From Actinomycetota bacterium (lineage in GTDB: Bacteria; Actinomycetota; Thermoleophilia; Solirubrobacterales; Solirubrobacteraceae), in assembly GCA_009699615.1 (NCBI GenBank), contig WLNV01000052.1:1-9260 (forward strand): a stretch of DNA of 9,260 nucleotides, written 5' to 3'. Made by a program: the position numbers and the translations under genes. This document shows positions 1 through 6,656 of the stretch, in pieces. Numbering within the stretch: position 1 is the first letter of the stretch; each line of letters starts with the position of its first letter. Under the pieces are notes generated by a model. That model ran no database searches. It was not told the origin of the DNA and was given only the letters and a program-made list of their open reading frames with translations.

Positions 1-186
1 GTGATCCTCGTCGAGCCGGTCTTCGGAATCAACGGCGTTGGTGCCTACGCGCAGCAGGCCGTCGCCCACCTCGACCTGCCGCCGCTGATGGCGCTGACGA
101 TGTACGGCGGCTTCCTGATCGTGGTCATCAACGCCTTCGCCGACGTACTCTCGATGATCCTCGACCCAAGGATCCGGCGTGACTGA
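1..186 (+). CDS. DppB-type ABC importer permease, C-terminal fragment (5' end outside window)
   Basis: This is the last 61 residues of an inner-membrane permease of the peptide/nickel ABC importer family; the gene begins before the window, so the GTG at base 1 is an internal codon. The fragment starts with VEPVFGINGVGAYAQQAV, which matches the conserved cytoplasmic loop of DppB/OppB-type permeases. It ends with one long hydrophobic helix (about residues 30-52) and the family-typical LDPRIR terminus. DppC-type permeases carry a different loop (LSFLGLG-like), so I call this the B type. The TGA stop at 184-186 lies 8 bases inside the downstream ATPase gene, so the two are almost certainly co-transcribed and translationally coupled. 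The solute is unknown: peptides are likely, but nickel or other oligomers are possible. Confidence 0.88.
   Translation: MILVEPVFGINGVGAYAQQAVAHLDLPPLMALTMYGGFLIVVINAFADVLSMILDPRIRRD
156..174 (+). promoter_or_regulatory. Small hairpin covering the dppD ribosome binding site
   Basis: GATCCT at 156-161 is the exact reverse complement of AGGATC at 169-174, giving a 6-bp stem with a 7-base loop. The Shine-Dalgarno-like AAGGA (168-172), six bases before the GTG at 179, is part of the 3' arm. Ribosomes finishing the upstream permease would melt the stem, which would fit translational coupling. The pairing is seen in the sequence; the regulatory role is inference, and a 6-bp stem can arise by chance. 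Confidence 0.3.
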
Positions 187-1195
187 TTCTGCACTGAAGG
201 TGAGTGACCTACACGTCTCGTTCCGGACCGATGGCGGCCTCGTGCAGGCAGTCCGTGGCGTCGACTTCGAACTGGCACGAGGCGAGATCCTCGCGATCGT
301 TGGTGAGTCAGGCAGCGGCAAGTCGGCAACAGCGATGGCGTTGACCGCGCTTAACCGCACCAGCAACGCCTCGCTCGAAGGGAGCGTCAACTTTGGCGGC
401 CGTGAGCTGCTCAGCGCCGATGAGGACGAGCTGCGCAAGATTCGCGGAGCCGAGATCGCAATGATCTTCCAGGATCCGATGACATCGCTTACACCGGTCC
501 ATAGCGTCGGCGACCTAATCGCTGAGGTACTGCGCGCGCACGAGCAGCTCAGCGAGGACGAAGCCGACGAGCGAGCGGTCGAGCTACTAAGCGCGGTCGG
601 CATCAGCGACGCCAAGGAGCGGTCGAAGAACTATCCGCACGAGTTCTCCGGCGGCATGCGCCAACGCGTGATGATTGCGATGGCGCTGGCCTGCCACCCC
701 GCTGTGCTGATCGCCGATGAACCTACGACGGCGCTCGACGTCACGATTCAAGCGCAGATTCTGCGCTTGATTCGAAGGATGCGCGCCGAGGTTGATGCTT
801 CGGTGCTGCTGATTACGCACGACCTCGGCGTCGTCGCTGAGGTCGCCGATCGGGTGGCAGTGATGTACGCGGGGCGGATCGTCGAGCAAGGCAGCACTAG
901 CGAGGTATTCAGCAATCCGCAGCATCCATACACGCTCGGACTGCTGGCGTCGGTGCCTCGAACCGACCGGCCTCGCAGCAAGCTGCTGAAGACGATCCCT
1001 GGTCAACCGATCGCGATGACGAGTGAAGACGTGGGCTGCGCGTTCGCGGCTCGCTGCGCCAGCGCCTCTGAGAAGTGCCGCGACCGGCCCCATCTGCTTG
1101 CCTGCGGCGACGGCGGGACCCACCTCGCGGCCTGCTGGCTATCAGACGGCGAACGCGCGCAACTGCGGTCGGAGGTTGAAGATGGCGCTGCTTGA
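179..1195 (+). CDS. dppD: Peptide/nickel ABC importer ATPase, DppD/OppD type
   Basis: Cytoplasmic ATP-hydrolysing subunit of an oligopeptide-type importer, 338 residues, the usual length for DppD. Visible in order: Walker A GESGSGKS (42-49), Q-loop Q98, signature FSGGMRQR (156-163), Walker B AVLIADEP (175-182) and switch H214. The C-terminal OppD/DppF extension has HPYT (249-252) and a cysteine set C287, C293, C300 and C319. In related DppD proteins such a set binds a 4Fe-4S cluster. The GTG start at 179 is preceded by AAGGA at a six-base spacing and overlaps the permease stop by 8 bases. The 3' end overlaps the next ATPase gene by 14 bases. DppD and DppF would pair as the two motor subunits under the membrane. 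The D versus F assignment rests on gene order and the GESGSGKSATA wording of Walker A. The substrate cannot be read from the ATPase. Confidence 0.93.
   Translation: MTDSALKVSDLHVSFRTDGGLVQAVRGVDFELARGEILAIVGESGSGKSATAMALTALNRTSNASLEGSVNFGGRELLSADEDELRKIRGAEIAMIFQDPMTSLTPVHSVGDLIAEVLRAHEQLSEDEADERAVELLSAVGISDAKERSKNYPHEFSGGMRQRVMIAMALACHPAVLIADEPTTALDVTIQAQILRLIRRMRAEVDASVLLITHDLGVVAEVADRVAVMYAGRIVEQGSTSEVFSNPQHPYTLGLLASVPRTDRPRSKLLKTIPGQPIAMTSEDVGCAFAARCASASEKCRDRPHLLACGDGGTHLAACWLSDGERAQLRSEVEDGAA
631..654 (+). repeat. 24-bp exact direct repeat, copy 1 (ABC signature region)
   Basis: This 24-base stretch, coding YPHEFSGG in the first ATPase gene, is identical base for base to 1613-1636 in the second. 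It falls on the most conserved protein motif, so shared selection explains most of it. All third positions also agree, including the TAT codon for tyrosine. Confidence 0.8.
1171..1175 (+). promoter_or_regulatory. Ribosome binding site fixing the dppF start
   Basis: GGAGG lies six bases before the ATG at 1182. It is the strongest Shine-Dalgarno match in this region and sits inside the end of dppD. It decides the start of dppF against the longer open frame, which reaches back to 1023. Confidence 0.75.
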
Positions 1196-2150
1196 GCTCG
1201 AAGGTGTAGGAAAGGAGTTCCCTATCCGCGGGCGACGCGAGAAGCTGCGCGCAGTTGACGACGTGACCCTTAGCGTGATCGAAGGCGAGACGCTCGGCCT
1301 CGTCGGCGAATCGGGCTGCGGCAAGTCGACGCTTGCTCGCTGCATCGTCGGCCTGCAGCCACCAACCGAGGGCCTCGTCCGCTTTGACGGAGCTGACCTC
1401 AGCGGCCTCCGTGGCAGCGCTCGAAAGAGCGCAAGGCGCGACCTGACGATGGTCTTCCAAGATCCGTACTCGTCGCTGAACCCGCGCCGTCGCGTAATCG
1501 ACGTAGTTGCAGCGCCGCTCGACATTCAAGGGCTCGCGCGCGGCGCCGAGAGGCGCCGCCAAGTCGACGAGATGTTGGAGCTCGTTGGGCTCGAGCCCGC
1601 CCATGCCAGCCGCTATCCGCACGAGTTCTCCGGCGGGCAGCGTCAGCGGATCGGGATTGCTCGTGCGCTGATCACCAAACCGCGGCTGCTCGTCTGCGAC
1701 GAGCCGGTTTCGGCGCTCGACGTTTCGATCCAAGCCCAGATCCTCAACCTGCTCGTTGGGCTGCGCGAGGAGCTGGGGCTCACACTGGTGTTCATTGCCC
1801 ACGACCTCGGCGTGATTCGTCACATCTCGCAGCGCATCGCAGTGATGTACATGGGCCGGATCGTCGAGATTGCCGAGACCGACCAACTCTTCGCTCAGCC
1901 GATTCATCCGTACACGGAAGGGCTGCTCGCAGCGGTTCCGGTCCCAGATCCCACGCGCCATGTCGACGATGACCAGCTTCTAAGCGGCGACGTCCCGCTC
2001 GCCTCAGCGCCTCCCGGCGGCTGCGCCTTTCATCCACGCTGCAGCTACGCGATTGAACGTTGCAGCAACGAACAACCGGTACTGGACGACAGCGACGGCA
2101 AGCAACACCCCGCGGCCTGCTTCTGCCCGCTCAGCAGCTCAGCTCAGTAA
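1182..2150 (+). CDS. dppF: Peptide/nickel ABC importer ATPase, DppF/OppF type
   Basis: Second ATPase of the importer, 322 residues. Visible: Walker A GESGCGKST (42-50), Q-loop Q93 in FQDPYSSLNP, signature FSGGQRQR (149-156), Walker B LLVCDEP (169-175), switch H207, HPYT (242-245), and a cysteine set C281, C287, C294 and C313 in the OppF-type C-terminal extension. GESGCGKSTLAR and FQDPYSSLNPR are typical of the F subunit. The start is the ATG at 1182, because GGAGG precedes it at six bases and the family N-terminus (LLELEGVGKEF) begins there. The open frame continues upstream to 1023, but that part is an out-of-frame reading of dppD. The gene overlaps dppD by 14 bases. Its TAA stop overlaps the end of the convergent deacetylase gene by 7 bases, so no intergenic terminator space exists. 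Confidence 0.93.
   Translation: MALLELEGVGKEFPIRGRREKLRAVDDVTLSVIEGETLGLVGESGCGKSTLARCIVGLQPPTEGLVRFDGADLSGLRGSARKSARRDLTMVFQDPYSSLNPRRRVIDVVAAPLDIQGLARGAERRRQVDEMLELVGLEPAHASRYPHEFSGGQRQRIGIARALITKPRLLVCDEPVSALDVSIQAQILNLLVGLREELGLTLVFIAHDLGVIRHISQRIAVMYMGRIVEIAETDQLFAQPIHPYTEGLLAAVPVPDPTRHVDDDQLLSGDVPLASAPPGGCAFHPRCSYAIERCSNEQPVLDDSDGKQHPAACFCPLSSSAQ
1613..1636 (+). repeat. 24-bp exact direct repeat, copy 2 (ABC signature region)
   Basis: Second copy of the stretch at 631-654, coding YPHEFSGG just before the signature motif of the second ATPase. Identity stops immediately on both sides, so this is a short local match rather than a duplicated block. Confidence 0.8.
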
Positions 2151-3058
2151 CCGCCGCTTACGCCGTTGCCGGTGCTGACGCGCCCGGCGACGGTTGCCGC
2201 CGAGTCGGTGCCGTTGACGCGGATTCGCGGCAGCAGATAGGGGTTGTCGCTCTTTGAGGCGATGCCGGGATCAACGGTCGTCGCGCCGTAGTAGCCGGCG
2301 GCTTCGACTGCGGCGCGCACGCGCGCGTCGTTGGCTCCGGCCGGGTAGCAGAAGAAGTTGACCGGGATGTTGAACTTGTCCTGCAGCAGCTTGCGCGAAT
2401 CGACCAGCTCGCTCTTCAAAGTCGCGTCATCGAGCGTCGTCAGGTCGGGGTGCGTGAGCGTGTGCGAGTCGATCTCCCAGCCGGCCGCGATAAGCCCCTC
2501 GACTTGGTGCGTGGTCAACCCGCCGGGGCCGATGTTCTTGCCTTCGAGGTTGAGAACCCCTGGCCATCCGGCGGCCTCGAGGATTGGCTTGGCAGTGACC
2601 GAGTGGCTGAGGTATCCATCGTCGAAGCTGATCACGAGCGGCTTGGCCGGAAGGCCGGCGCCGCCGTGCCACGCCTTCCAGACCTGGTCGAGCGTTACGC
2701 CGCTGTAACCGTCCTTCTTGAGCAGCGCGATCGTCTCCTTGAATGTTTCGGCCGGGGTCCAAAGCTCGGCCATCGGCGTGCTCGCAGTCGGTGCCTTGAT
2801 CACGTGGTACATCAGGATTGGAACGGGGCCACGGTATTCGCCGGTCGCCGGCTTCGGCGCGGCAGGCGCGGAGGCGGCTGGTTTCGATGCCGAGTCGGTG
2901 CCTGCGGGAGTCGTCACCGCTGCCGAAGAGTTCGCGGTGCTCCCACCCCCCGGCTTCAGCGGCCCGGTGAAGAGCACGAGCGCAATCGCGACCACGACCA
3001 AGCCGGCAACGATGAGTGTCAGGCGCCGCTGGCGGGCAGCGGCCGAGTCACCCGTCAC
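2144..3058 (-). CDS. Membrane-anchored polysaccharide deacetylase (NodB-type, CE4 family)
   Basis: Predicted metal-dependent deacetylase of N-acetylated sugars in peptidoglycan or an extracellular polysaccharide, acting outside the membrane; 304 residues. A short basic N-terminus leads into one transmembrane helix (about 13-30). There is no lipobox, so it is probably a signal anchor. Residues 31-75 are a flexible Ala/Pro/Ser/Thr linker. The NodB domain follows: MYHV (83-86); SFDDGY (144-149), with D146 the expected catalytic base and D147 a metal ligand; HTLTH (199-203), giving metal ligands H199 and H203; YPAG (238-241); and a late LPRIRVNG (276-283). This motif set matches the YPAG/YPYG branch of CE4 enzymes. 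The start is a GTG at 3056-3058 overlapping the TGA of the upstream HD gene by 4 bases, with no clear Shine-Dalgarno sequence, so translation is probably coupled. It is the last gene of the polyphosphate operon. The natural substrate is not determined. Confidence 0.9.
   Translation of the reverse strand: MTGDSAAARQRRLTLIVAGLVVVAIALVLFTGPLKPGGGSTANSSAAVTTPAGTDSASKPAASAPAAPKPATGEYRGPVPILMYHVIKAPTASTPMAELWTPAETFKETIALLKKDGYSGVTLDQVWKAWHGGAGLPAKPLVISFDDGYLSHSVTAKPILEAAGWPGVLNLEGKNIGPGGLTTHQVEGLIAAGWEIDSHTLTHPDLTTLDDATLKSELVDSRKLLQDKFNIPVNFFCYPAGANDARVRAAVEAAGYYGATTVDPGIASKSDNPYLLPRIRVNGTDSAATVAGRVSTGNGVSGGY
2162..2194 (+). terminator. Possible hairpin terminator downstream of dppF
   Basis: Twelve bases after the dppF stop, 2162-2172 (GCCGTTGCCGG) can pair with 2184-2194 (CCGGCGACGGT) as an 11-bp stem including two G-T pairs, with an 11-base loop. 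It lies inside the 3' coding end of the convergent deacetylase gene. No run of T follows, so an intrinsic terminator is only possible. GC-rich coding DNA produces such stems often. Confidence 0.3.
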
Positions 3059-3867
3059 AGGCGGAACACGGACACGAGCCGTTTCTCGTGCTCGCCCTCG
3101 ATCCGTGCCACGACTTCGATGTGCGACTCCAGCGGCGTGCCGCGAAGTTTCGTCCCGAGCCCCTCATCGACCTGGAAGATGCCGGCACTGTTGCTCATTT
3201 CGATCTCAACGCGGACGGCGGTATCGCGGCCGGGGCTGATCTTGACCTCCTCGATCGCGTAGGCGGAGAGCGAGTGAATGTTCGTCTCCCCCGCTTCGAA
3301 CGGCAGCCGTGCTCGGCCCTTGGCCATGTCGAGCGCGTCGGCAACGCGAACGATCGCGCCTTCGATCGTAAGCGGCTCCCCCTTTGAGCGGTGAGAGATG
3401 ATCGCGTGCATCGCTTCGCTTGCGATCACGGTTCGCTCCGGCTCATCGTAGATCTCTTCGAGCAGCCCAGGCAGAAGGTCGGCGGCGAGGAAGAGCGAGT
3501 AGGTCTCATGGTCTTTGCGGTTGATTGAGAGGCCGAGGTCATGGAGCATCGTTGCGGCAGCGATCACCACTTCAGCATCCCGTTCGGTCATTCCGTGGTC
3601 GGCGACGATGCCGGTCTCAACGCCGCGCTTTGCCAGCAAGCGCGTCAGACGAAGGGCAATGTTGGTGACGATCTGGATGTGAACCCAAGAGTGGTCGGAC
3701 ATCCCCAGCCGATTGGCGTTCAGCCCGGCCATGTACCAAGTTGACTTGATCCGCTCGCTGGCGTTGACGGCGTCAATCAACTGACCAAGCTTGCGATTGC
3801 CGCGGGTTGGAACCTTGATCTCTGCTTCGAGAACGCGCTCGCGAAGCGTCTGTTCGTCTTCGCTCAC
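3055..3867 (-). CDS. HD-superfamily metal-dependent phosphohydrolase
   Basis: Predicted cytoplasmic phosphohydrolase, 270 residues. HD-domain ligands are visible: H59/H63 (DHSWVH), H109-D110 (MLHDLG), H120 (RKDHE), H154 and H159 (HAIISHR), and D177/D180 (RVADALD). The set is complete, so the enzyme is probably active. Residues about 200-270 form a separate strand-rich tail (alternating hydrophobics, e.g. AVRVEIEM and HIEVVARI). From memory it resembles an uncharacterised HD family found in archaea and some bacteria (COG3294-like); this was not checked. The start is a GTG at 3865-3867 overlapping the ppk1 stop by 4 bases (GTGA), and its own stop overlaps the next start in the same way. Ppk1 is often followed by ppx, whose product degrades polyphosphate, so this hydrolase may act on polyphosphate, (p)ppGpp or another phosphate ester. 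The substrate is inference only. Confidence 0.85.
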   Translation of the reverse strand: MSEDEQTLRERVLEAEIKVPTRGNRKLGQLIDAVNASERIKSTWYMAGLNANRLGMSDHSWVHIQIVTNIALRLTRLLAKRGVETGIVADHGMTERDAEVVIAAATMLHDLGLSINRKDHETYSLFLAADLLPGLLEEIYDEPERTVIASEAMHAIISHRSKGEPLTIEGAIVRVADALDMAKGRARLPFEAGETNIHSLSAYAIEEVKISPGRDTAVRVEIEMSNSAGIFQVDEGLGTKLRGTPLESHIEVVARIEGEHEKRLVSVFRL

Positions 3868-6062
3868 GGCGCCTGCGTCGATGCTTCAGCGGCGCGCGAA
3901 GCAGTCAGCGCGAGCAGCTCGCGCTGGACCGAGCGCGGCTCGTCGCCTGGGCCAGCGATCACCGGCGTCCAGCTTCCGTCGCTCTGCAGCTCCCAAGCGT
4001 TGACGTTGTCGAGCAGGCAGCGCTCAAGCGTGTCGAGCACCTCGGCCCGGCAGATCGGGTCCTTGACAGGGGTCAGCAGCTCGACGCGGTTGTCGAGGTT
4101 GCGCGGCATCAGGTCGGCGGAGCCGATGTAGACCTCAACCTCGTCGCCGTGCTCGAAGGTGTAGATCCGCGAATGCTCAAGGAATCGGCCGACGACCGAG
4201 ACGACGCGGATGTTCTCTGACATCCCGGGAACTCCAGGGATCAGGCAGCAGATTCCGCGCACGTTGAGCTCGATCGGCACGCCGGCCTGCGAAGCGCGGT
4301 AGAGCGCTTCGATTACCTCCGGGTGGACCAGCGCGTTCATCTTCATCCTGATTCGTGCGTGCCGACCTTCGGCCTTGGCCGTTATCACGCGTTCGATCCG
4401 CTCAAGGATTCCTTCGAGCATGAAGTGCGGCGCGGCGAGCACTTCGCGGTAGTTGGCCGGGCGGCCGTAGCCGGTCAGGAAGTTGAACATTTCAGCGACG
4501 TCGGCGCCGATCTTGTCGTCGCAAGTGAAGAGGCCAAAGTCGGTGTAGAGGCGGGCCGTAGTCGGGTGGTAGTTGCCGGTGCCAACGTGGACGTAGCGAC
4601 GTACGCCATCGCCTTCCCGGCGTACGACGAGCACGCACTTGGCGTGAATCTTGATTCCTGGCATGCCGTAGACGACGTGAACGCCGGCTCGCTCAAGCTT
4701 GCGTGCCCACGAGATGTTGGCGCGTTCATCGAAGCGCGCTTTCAGCTCCACGAGGCAGACGGCCTGCTTGCCTTTCTCGGTCGCGCGGATCAGTGACGGA
4801 ACGAGCGGCGAATCATCCGAGGTGCGGTAAACGGTCTGCTTGATCGCAAGAACGTCAGGGTCCTCAACAGCCTCCTGCACGAAGCGCTCAACCGAGGTTG
4901 AGAATGATTCGTACGGGTGGTGAACGAGCACGTCGCCTTCTCGGATCACGGAGAAGATCGAACGCTCGTCTGCCTCGGCCTCAGCGAGTCGTGGCTGAGT
5001 CAATGGCGTTGCCGGAGCGTCACGCAGCTCGGAGTGGCCCGGCAGCTTGACCAGCTGCCAGAGGTCGGTCATGTCGAGCAGCCCCGGAATGGAGTAGATC
5101 TGACGTTCCTCAACCATCAGCGCCTCGACCAGCTGCTCGCGGATTGCCGGGCTGATTCCAGCTTCCAGCTCCAGCCGCACTACCTCGCCGAAAGGCCGCT
5201 GCCGCAGCTCGGCTTCGATCGCCTTGAGCAGGTCGTCGGCCTCGTCGGAGATGTCGAAATCGGCGTCGCGTGTAACGCGGAAGCAACCGTGATCGATCAC
5301 TTCCATCTCGGGGAAGAGCCCTTGAAGGTTGGCTGCAATCAGCTCTTCGAGCAAGACGAAGCGTGACTCGCCTTCGCTGATCGGGAAGAAGCGCGGGATC
5401 AGACCCTTTGGCACCTTGACGCGGGCGAAGATCGTCTGGTCGGTCTGTGGGTCGCGGACCAAGACCGCGAGGCTGAGCGAAAGGTTCGAGATGTAAGGGA
5501 ACGGACGACCAAGGCCAACCGCAAGAGGAGTAAGTACAGGCAAGACTTGGCGCTTGAAGCGTTCAGCGAGCTCAGCGCGCTCGTCTTCCGACAGCGAGCC
5601 CAGCCCGACGACTTCAACGCCGTGCTCGGCCAGCTCCGGCAACAGCGTTTCGTCAACCAACCGTGCCTGGCGCTCGACCTGCGGGAGGACGCGATCGTGA
5701 ACCTGATCGATCGTCTGCGATGGCGAGAAGCCGCCACGCTTACGGTCAACGCCAGCATCGACCTGATCAAGCAGCCCGGCGACGCGAATCATGAAGAACT
5801 CGTCAAGGTTCGAAGAGTAGATCGCCGAGAACTTGACGCGCTCAAGCAGCGGCTGGTCGGAACGCTCTGAGAGCTGCAGCACGCGATCGTTGAAGTCGAC
5901 CCATGAGAGCTCGCGGTTGAGTGCTACGGCAGGATCTGCAAGGTCGAGCGACTCGCGCGGCGCGGGGAACGGATCTTCCGGCGTCGGGCGCGCATCAAAC
6001 GGTGCCTCAAGGCCCAGTGAATTGCTGTCCAGTGGGTCTGTTCCGGTTTCGGTATCGCTCAT
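3864..6062 (-). CDS. ppk1: Polyphosphate kinase PPK1
   Basis: Reversible transfer of the ATP gamma-phosphate onto inorganic polyphosphate; 732 residues. All family marks are present: LNRELSW (48-54); YSSNLDEFF (82-90), with N85 at the place of E. coli N45; R413 and R443 (VYRTSDD, KARFDER), the magnesium-site arginines; the phosphorylated histidine H473 in KIHAK; HVGTGNYHPTTARLYTD (492-508); and the second active-site histidine H630 in FLEHSRIY. It carries about 40 more N-terminal residues than the E. coli enzyme, acidic and proline-rich. The start is the ATG at 6060-6062, overlapping the upstream CHAD stop as ATGA. The frame stays open to 6242, but that extension would read 180 bases into the CHAD gene and has no family similarity. 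It is the third gene of the operon, between the CHAD pair and the HD hydrolase, which supports a polyphosphate module. The protein looks intact. Confidence 0.97.
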   Translation of the reverse strand: MSDTETGTDPLDSNSLGLEAPFDARPTPEDPFPAPRESLDLADPAVALNRELSWVDFNDRVLQLSERSDQPLLERVKFSAIYSSNLDEFFMIRVAGLLDQVDAGVDRKRGGFSPSQTIDQVHDRVLPQVERQARLVDETLLPELAEHGVEVVGLGSLSEDERAELAERFKRQVLPVLTPLAVGLGRPFPYISNLSLSLAVLVRDPQTDQTIFARVKVPKGLIPRFFPISEGESRFVLLEELIAANLQGLFPEMEVIDHGCFRVTRDADFDISDEADDLLKAIEAELRQRPFGEVVRLELEAGISPAIREQLVEALMVEERQIYSIPGLLDMTDLWQLVKLPGHSELRDAPATPLTQPRLAEAEADERSIFSVIREGDVLVHHPYESFSTSVERFVQEAVEDPDVLAIKQTVYRTSDDSPLVPSLIRATEKGKQAVCLVELKARFDERANISWARKLERAGVHVVYGMPGIKIHAKCVLVVRREGDGVRRYVHVGTGNYHPTTARLYTDFGLFTCDDKIGADVAEMFNFLTGYGRPANYREVLAAPHFMLEGILERIERVITAKAEGRHARIRMKMNALVHPEVIEALYRASQAGVPIELNVRGICCLIPGVPGMSENIRVVSVVGRFLEHSRIYTFEHGDEVEVYIGSADLMPRNLDNRVELLTPVKDPICRAEVLDTLERCLLDNVNAWELQSDGSWTPVIAGPGDEPRSVQRELLALTASRAAEASTQAP

Positions 6063-6652
6063 CGGATCGTCACGCTCGATTCTGCCTGCTCGCCACCGAT
6101 AGAAGGTCGCTCGGCTATTGCGTACTCTAGGCGAGCTCGCATCGCCGAACGCTCGATGTCGCGCCAGACAGTCGTGAACTGGTCGTAGAGCAGGCCGCGT
6201 CGAACGGTCAAGTAGTGCTCGAGCGCAGCAAGGCCGGCCCAATCCTCGCTGTGAGGCAGCCCCGACGCGAGTGCCGGGTCAAGATCCGCCGCGCCGGCGG
6301 CGCGAGTGCGTAGTTCGGCAACCGCCTCATCGCTCAGCTCGACCCGAATCCGCTGGACGCGGGGCAGTTGGATGTCGCAGTCGTGAATCTCGCCGAGTAG
6401 ATCCTGAAGTTCGCGCACGCGCTTCGTTGCAGTCAGCGCGTAGGGGCCGAAGCAATTGGCGGCCGCCACTTCGAGCACGTAGCGAAGCCGCTTGGCGGCG
6501 ATTCGCATTGCATGGAGCTTCTTGACGCTCTTTGGATCGAGTACCGCCGGGACGAAGTCAAACAGCTCGTCAAGCCGTACGGAGACGACGCGCTGCGCGT
6601 TGTCGGCAAGCGTGCCGTCGGGATCGAGATGTTTGACCTTGCGTGCCTTCAT
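6059..6652 (-). CDS. CHAD-domain protein, C-terminal-half type (polyphosphate binding)
   Basis: A helical, basic protein of 197 residues. CHAD domains bind inorganic polyphosphate through conserved histidine, arginine and lysine side chains. Seen here: helix 1 about 15-38; the core motif H47-AMR-IAAKRLRYVLE with H47, R50, K54, R55 and R57; LQDLLGEIHDCD (82-93); and a last helix about 138-180. The KRLRY...LQDLLGEIHD wording is that of the second half of ordinary CHAD domains, and the length suits one four-helix bundle rather than the usual two. The start is the ATG at 6650-6652, with GGAGG ten bases upstream, after a 4-base gap from the previous CHAD gene. The open frame reaches to 6730 but would overlap that gene. 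The TGA overlaps the ppk1 start. It probably binds polyphosphate made by PPK1, perhaps together with the neighbouring CHAD protein. Confidence 0.88.
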   Translation of the reverse strand: MKARKVKHLDPDGTLADNAQRVVSVRLDELFDFVPAVLDPKSVKKLHAMRIAAKRLRYVLEVAAANCFGPYALTATKRVRELQDLLGEIHDCDIQLPRVQRIRVELSDEAVAELRTRAAGAADLDPALASGLPHSEDWAGLAALEHYLTVRRGLLYDQFTTVWRDIERSAMRARLEYAIAERPSIGGEQAESSVTIR

Positions 6653-6656
6653 CGCG

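Noticed and set aside
1023..1181. 53-residue N-terminal extension of DppF
   Set aside because: It is an out-of-frame reading of the end of dppD. A strong GGAGG site and the family N-terminus point to the ATG at 1182.
909..1961. 350-codon open frame on the minus strand opposite dppD and dppF
   Set aside because: It is antisense to two clearly real ATPase genes, has an arginine-rich composition without domain motifs, and arises from GC-rich codon periodicity.
2450..3262. 270-codon plus-strand open frame across the deacetylase and HD genes
   Set aside because: It crosses two well-supported minus-strand genes, and its arginine/glycine-rich sequence has no motif.
6063..6242. 60-residue N-terminal extension of PPK1
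   Set aside because: It would overlap the CHAD gene in another frame. The ATGA overlap at 6059-6062 and the family N-terminus favour the ATG at 6062.
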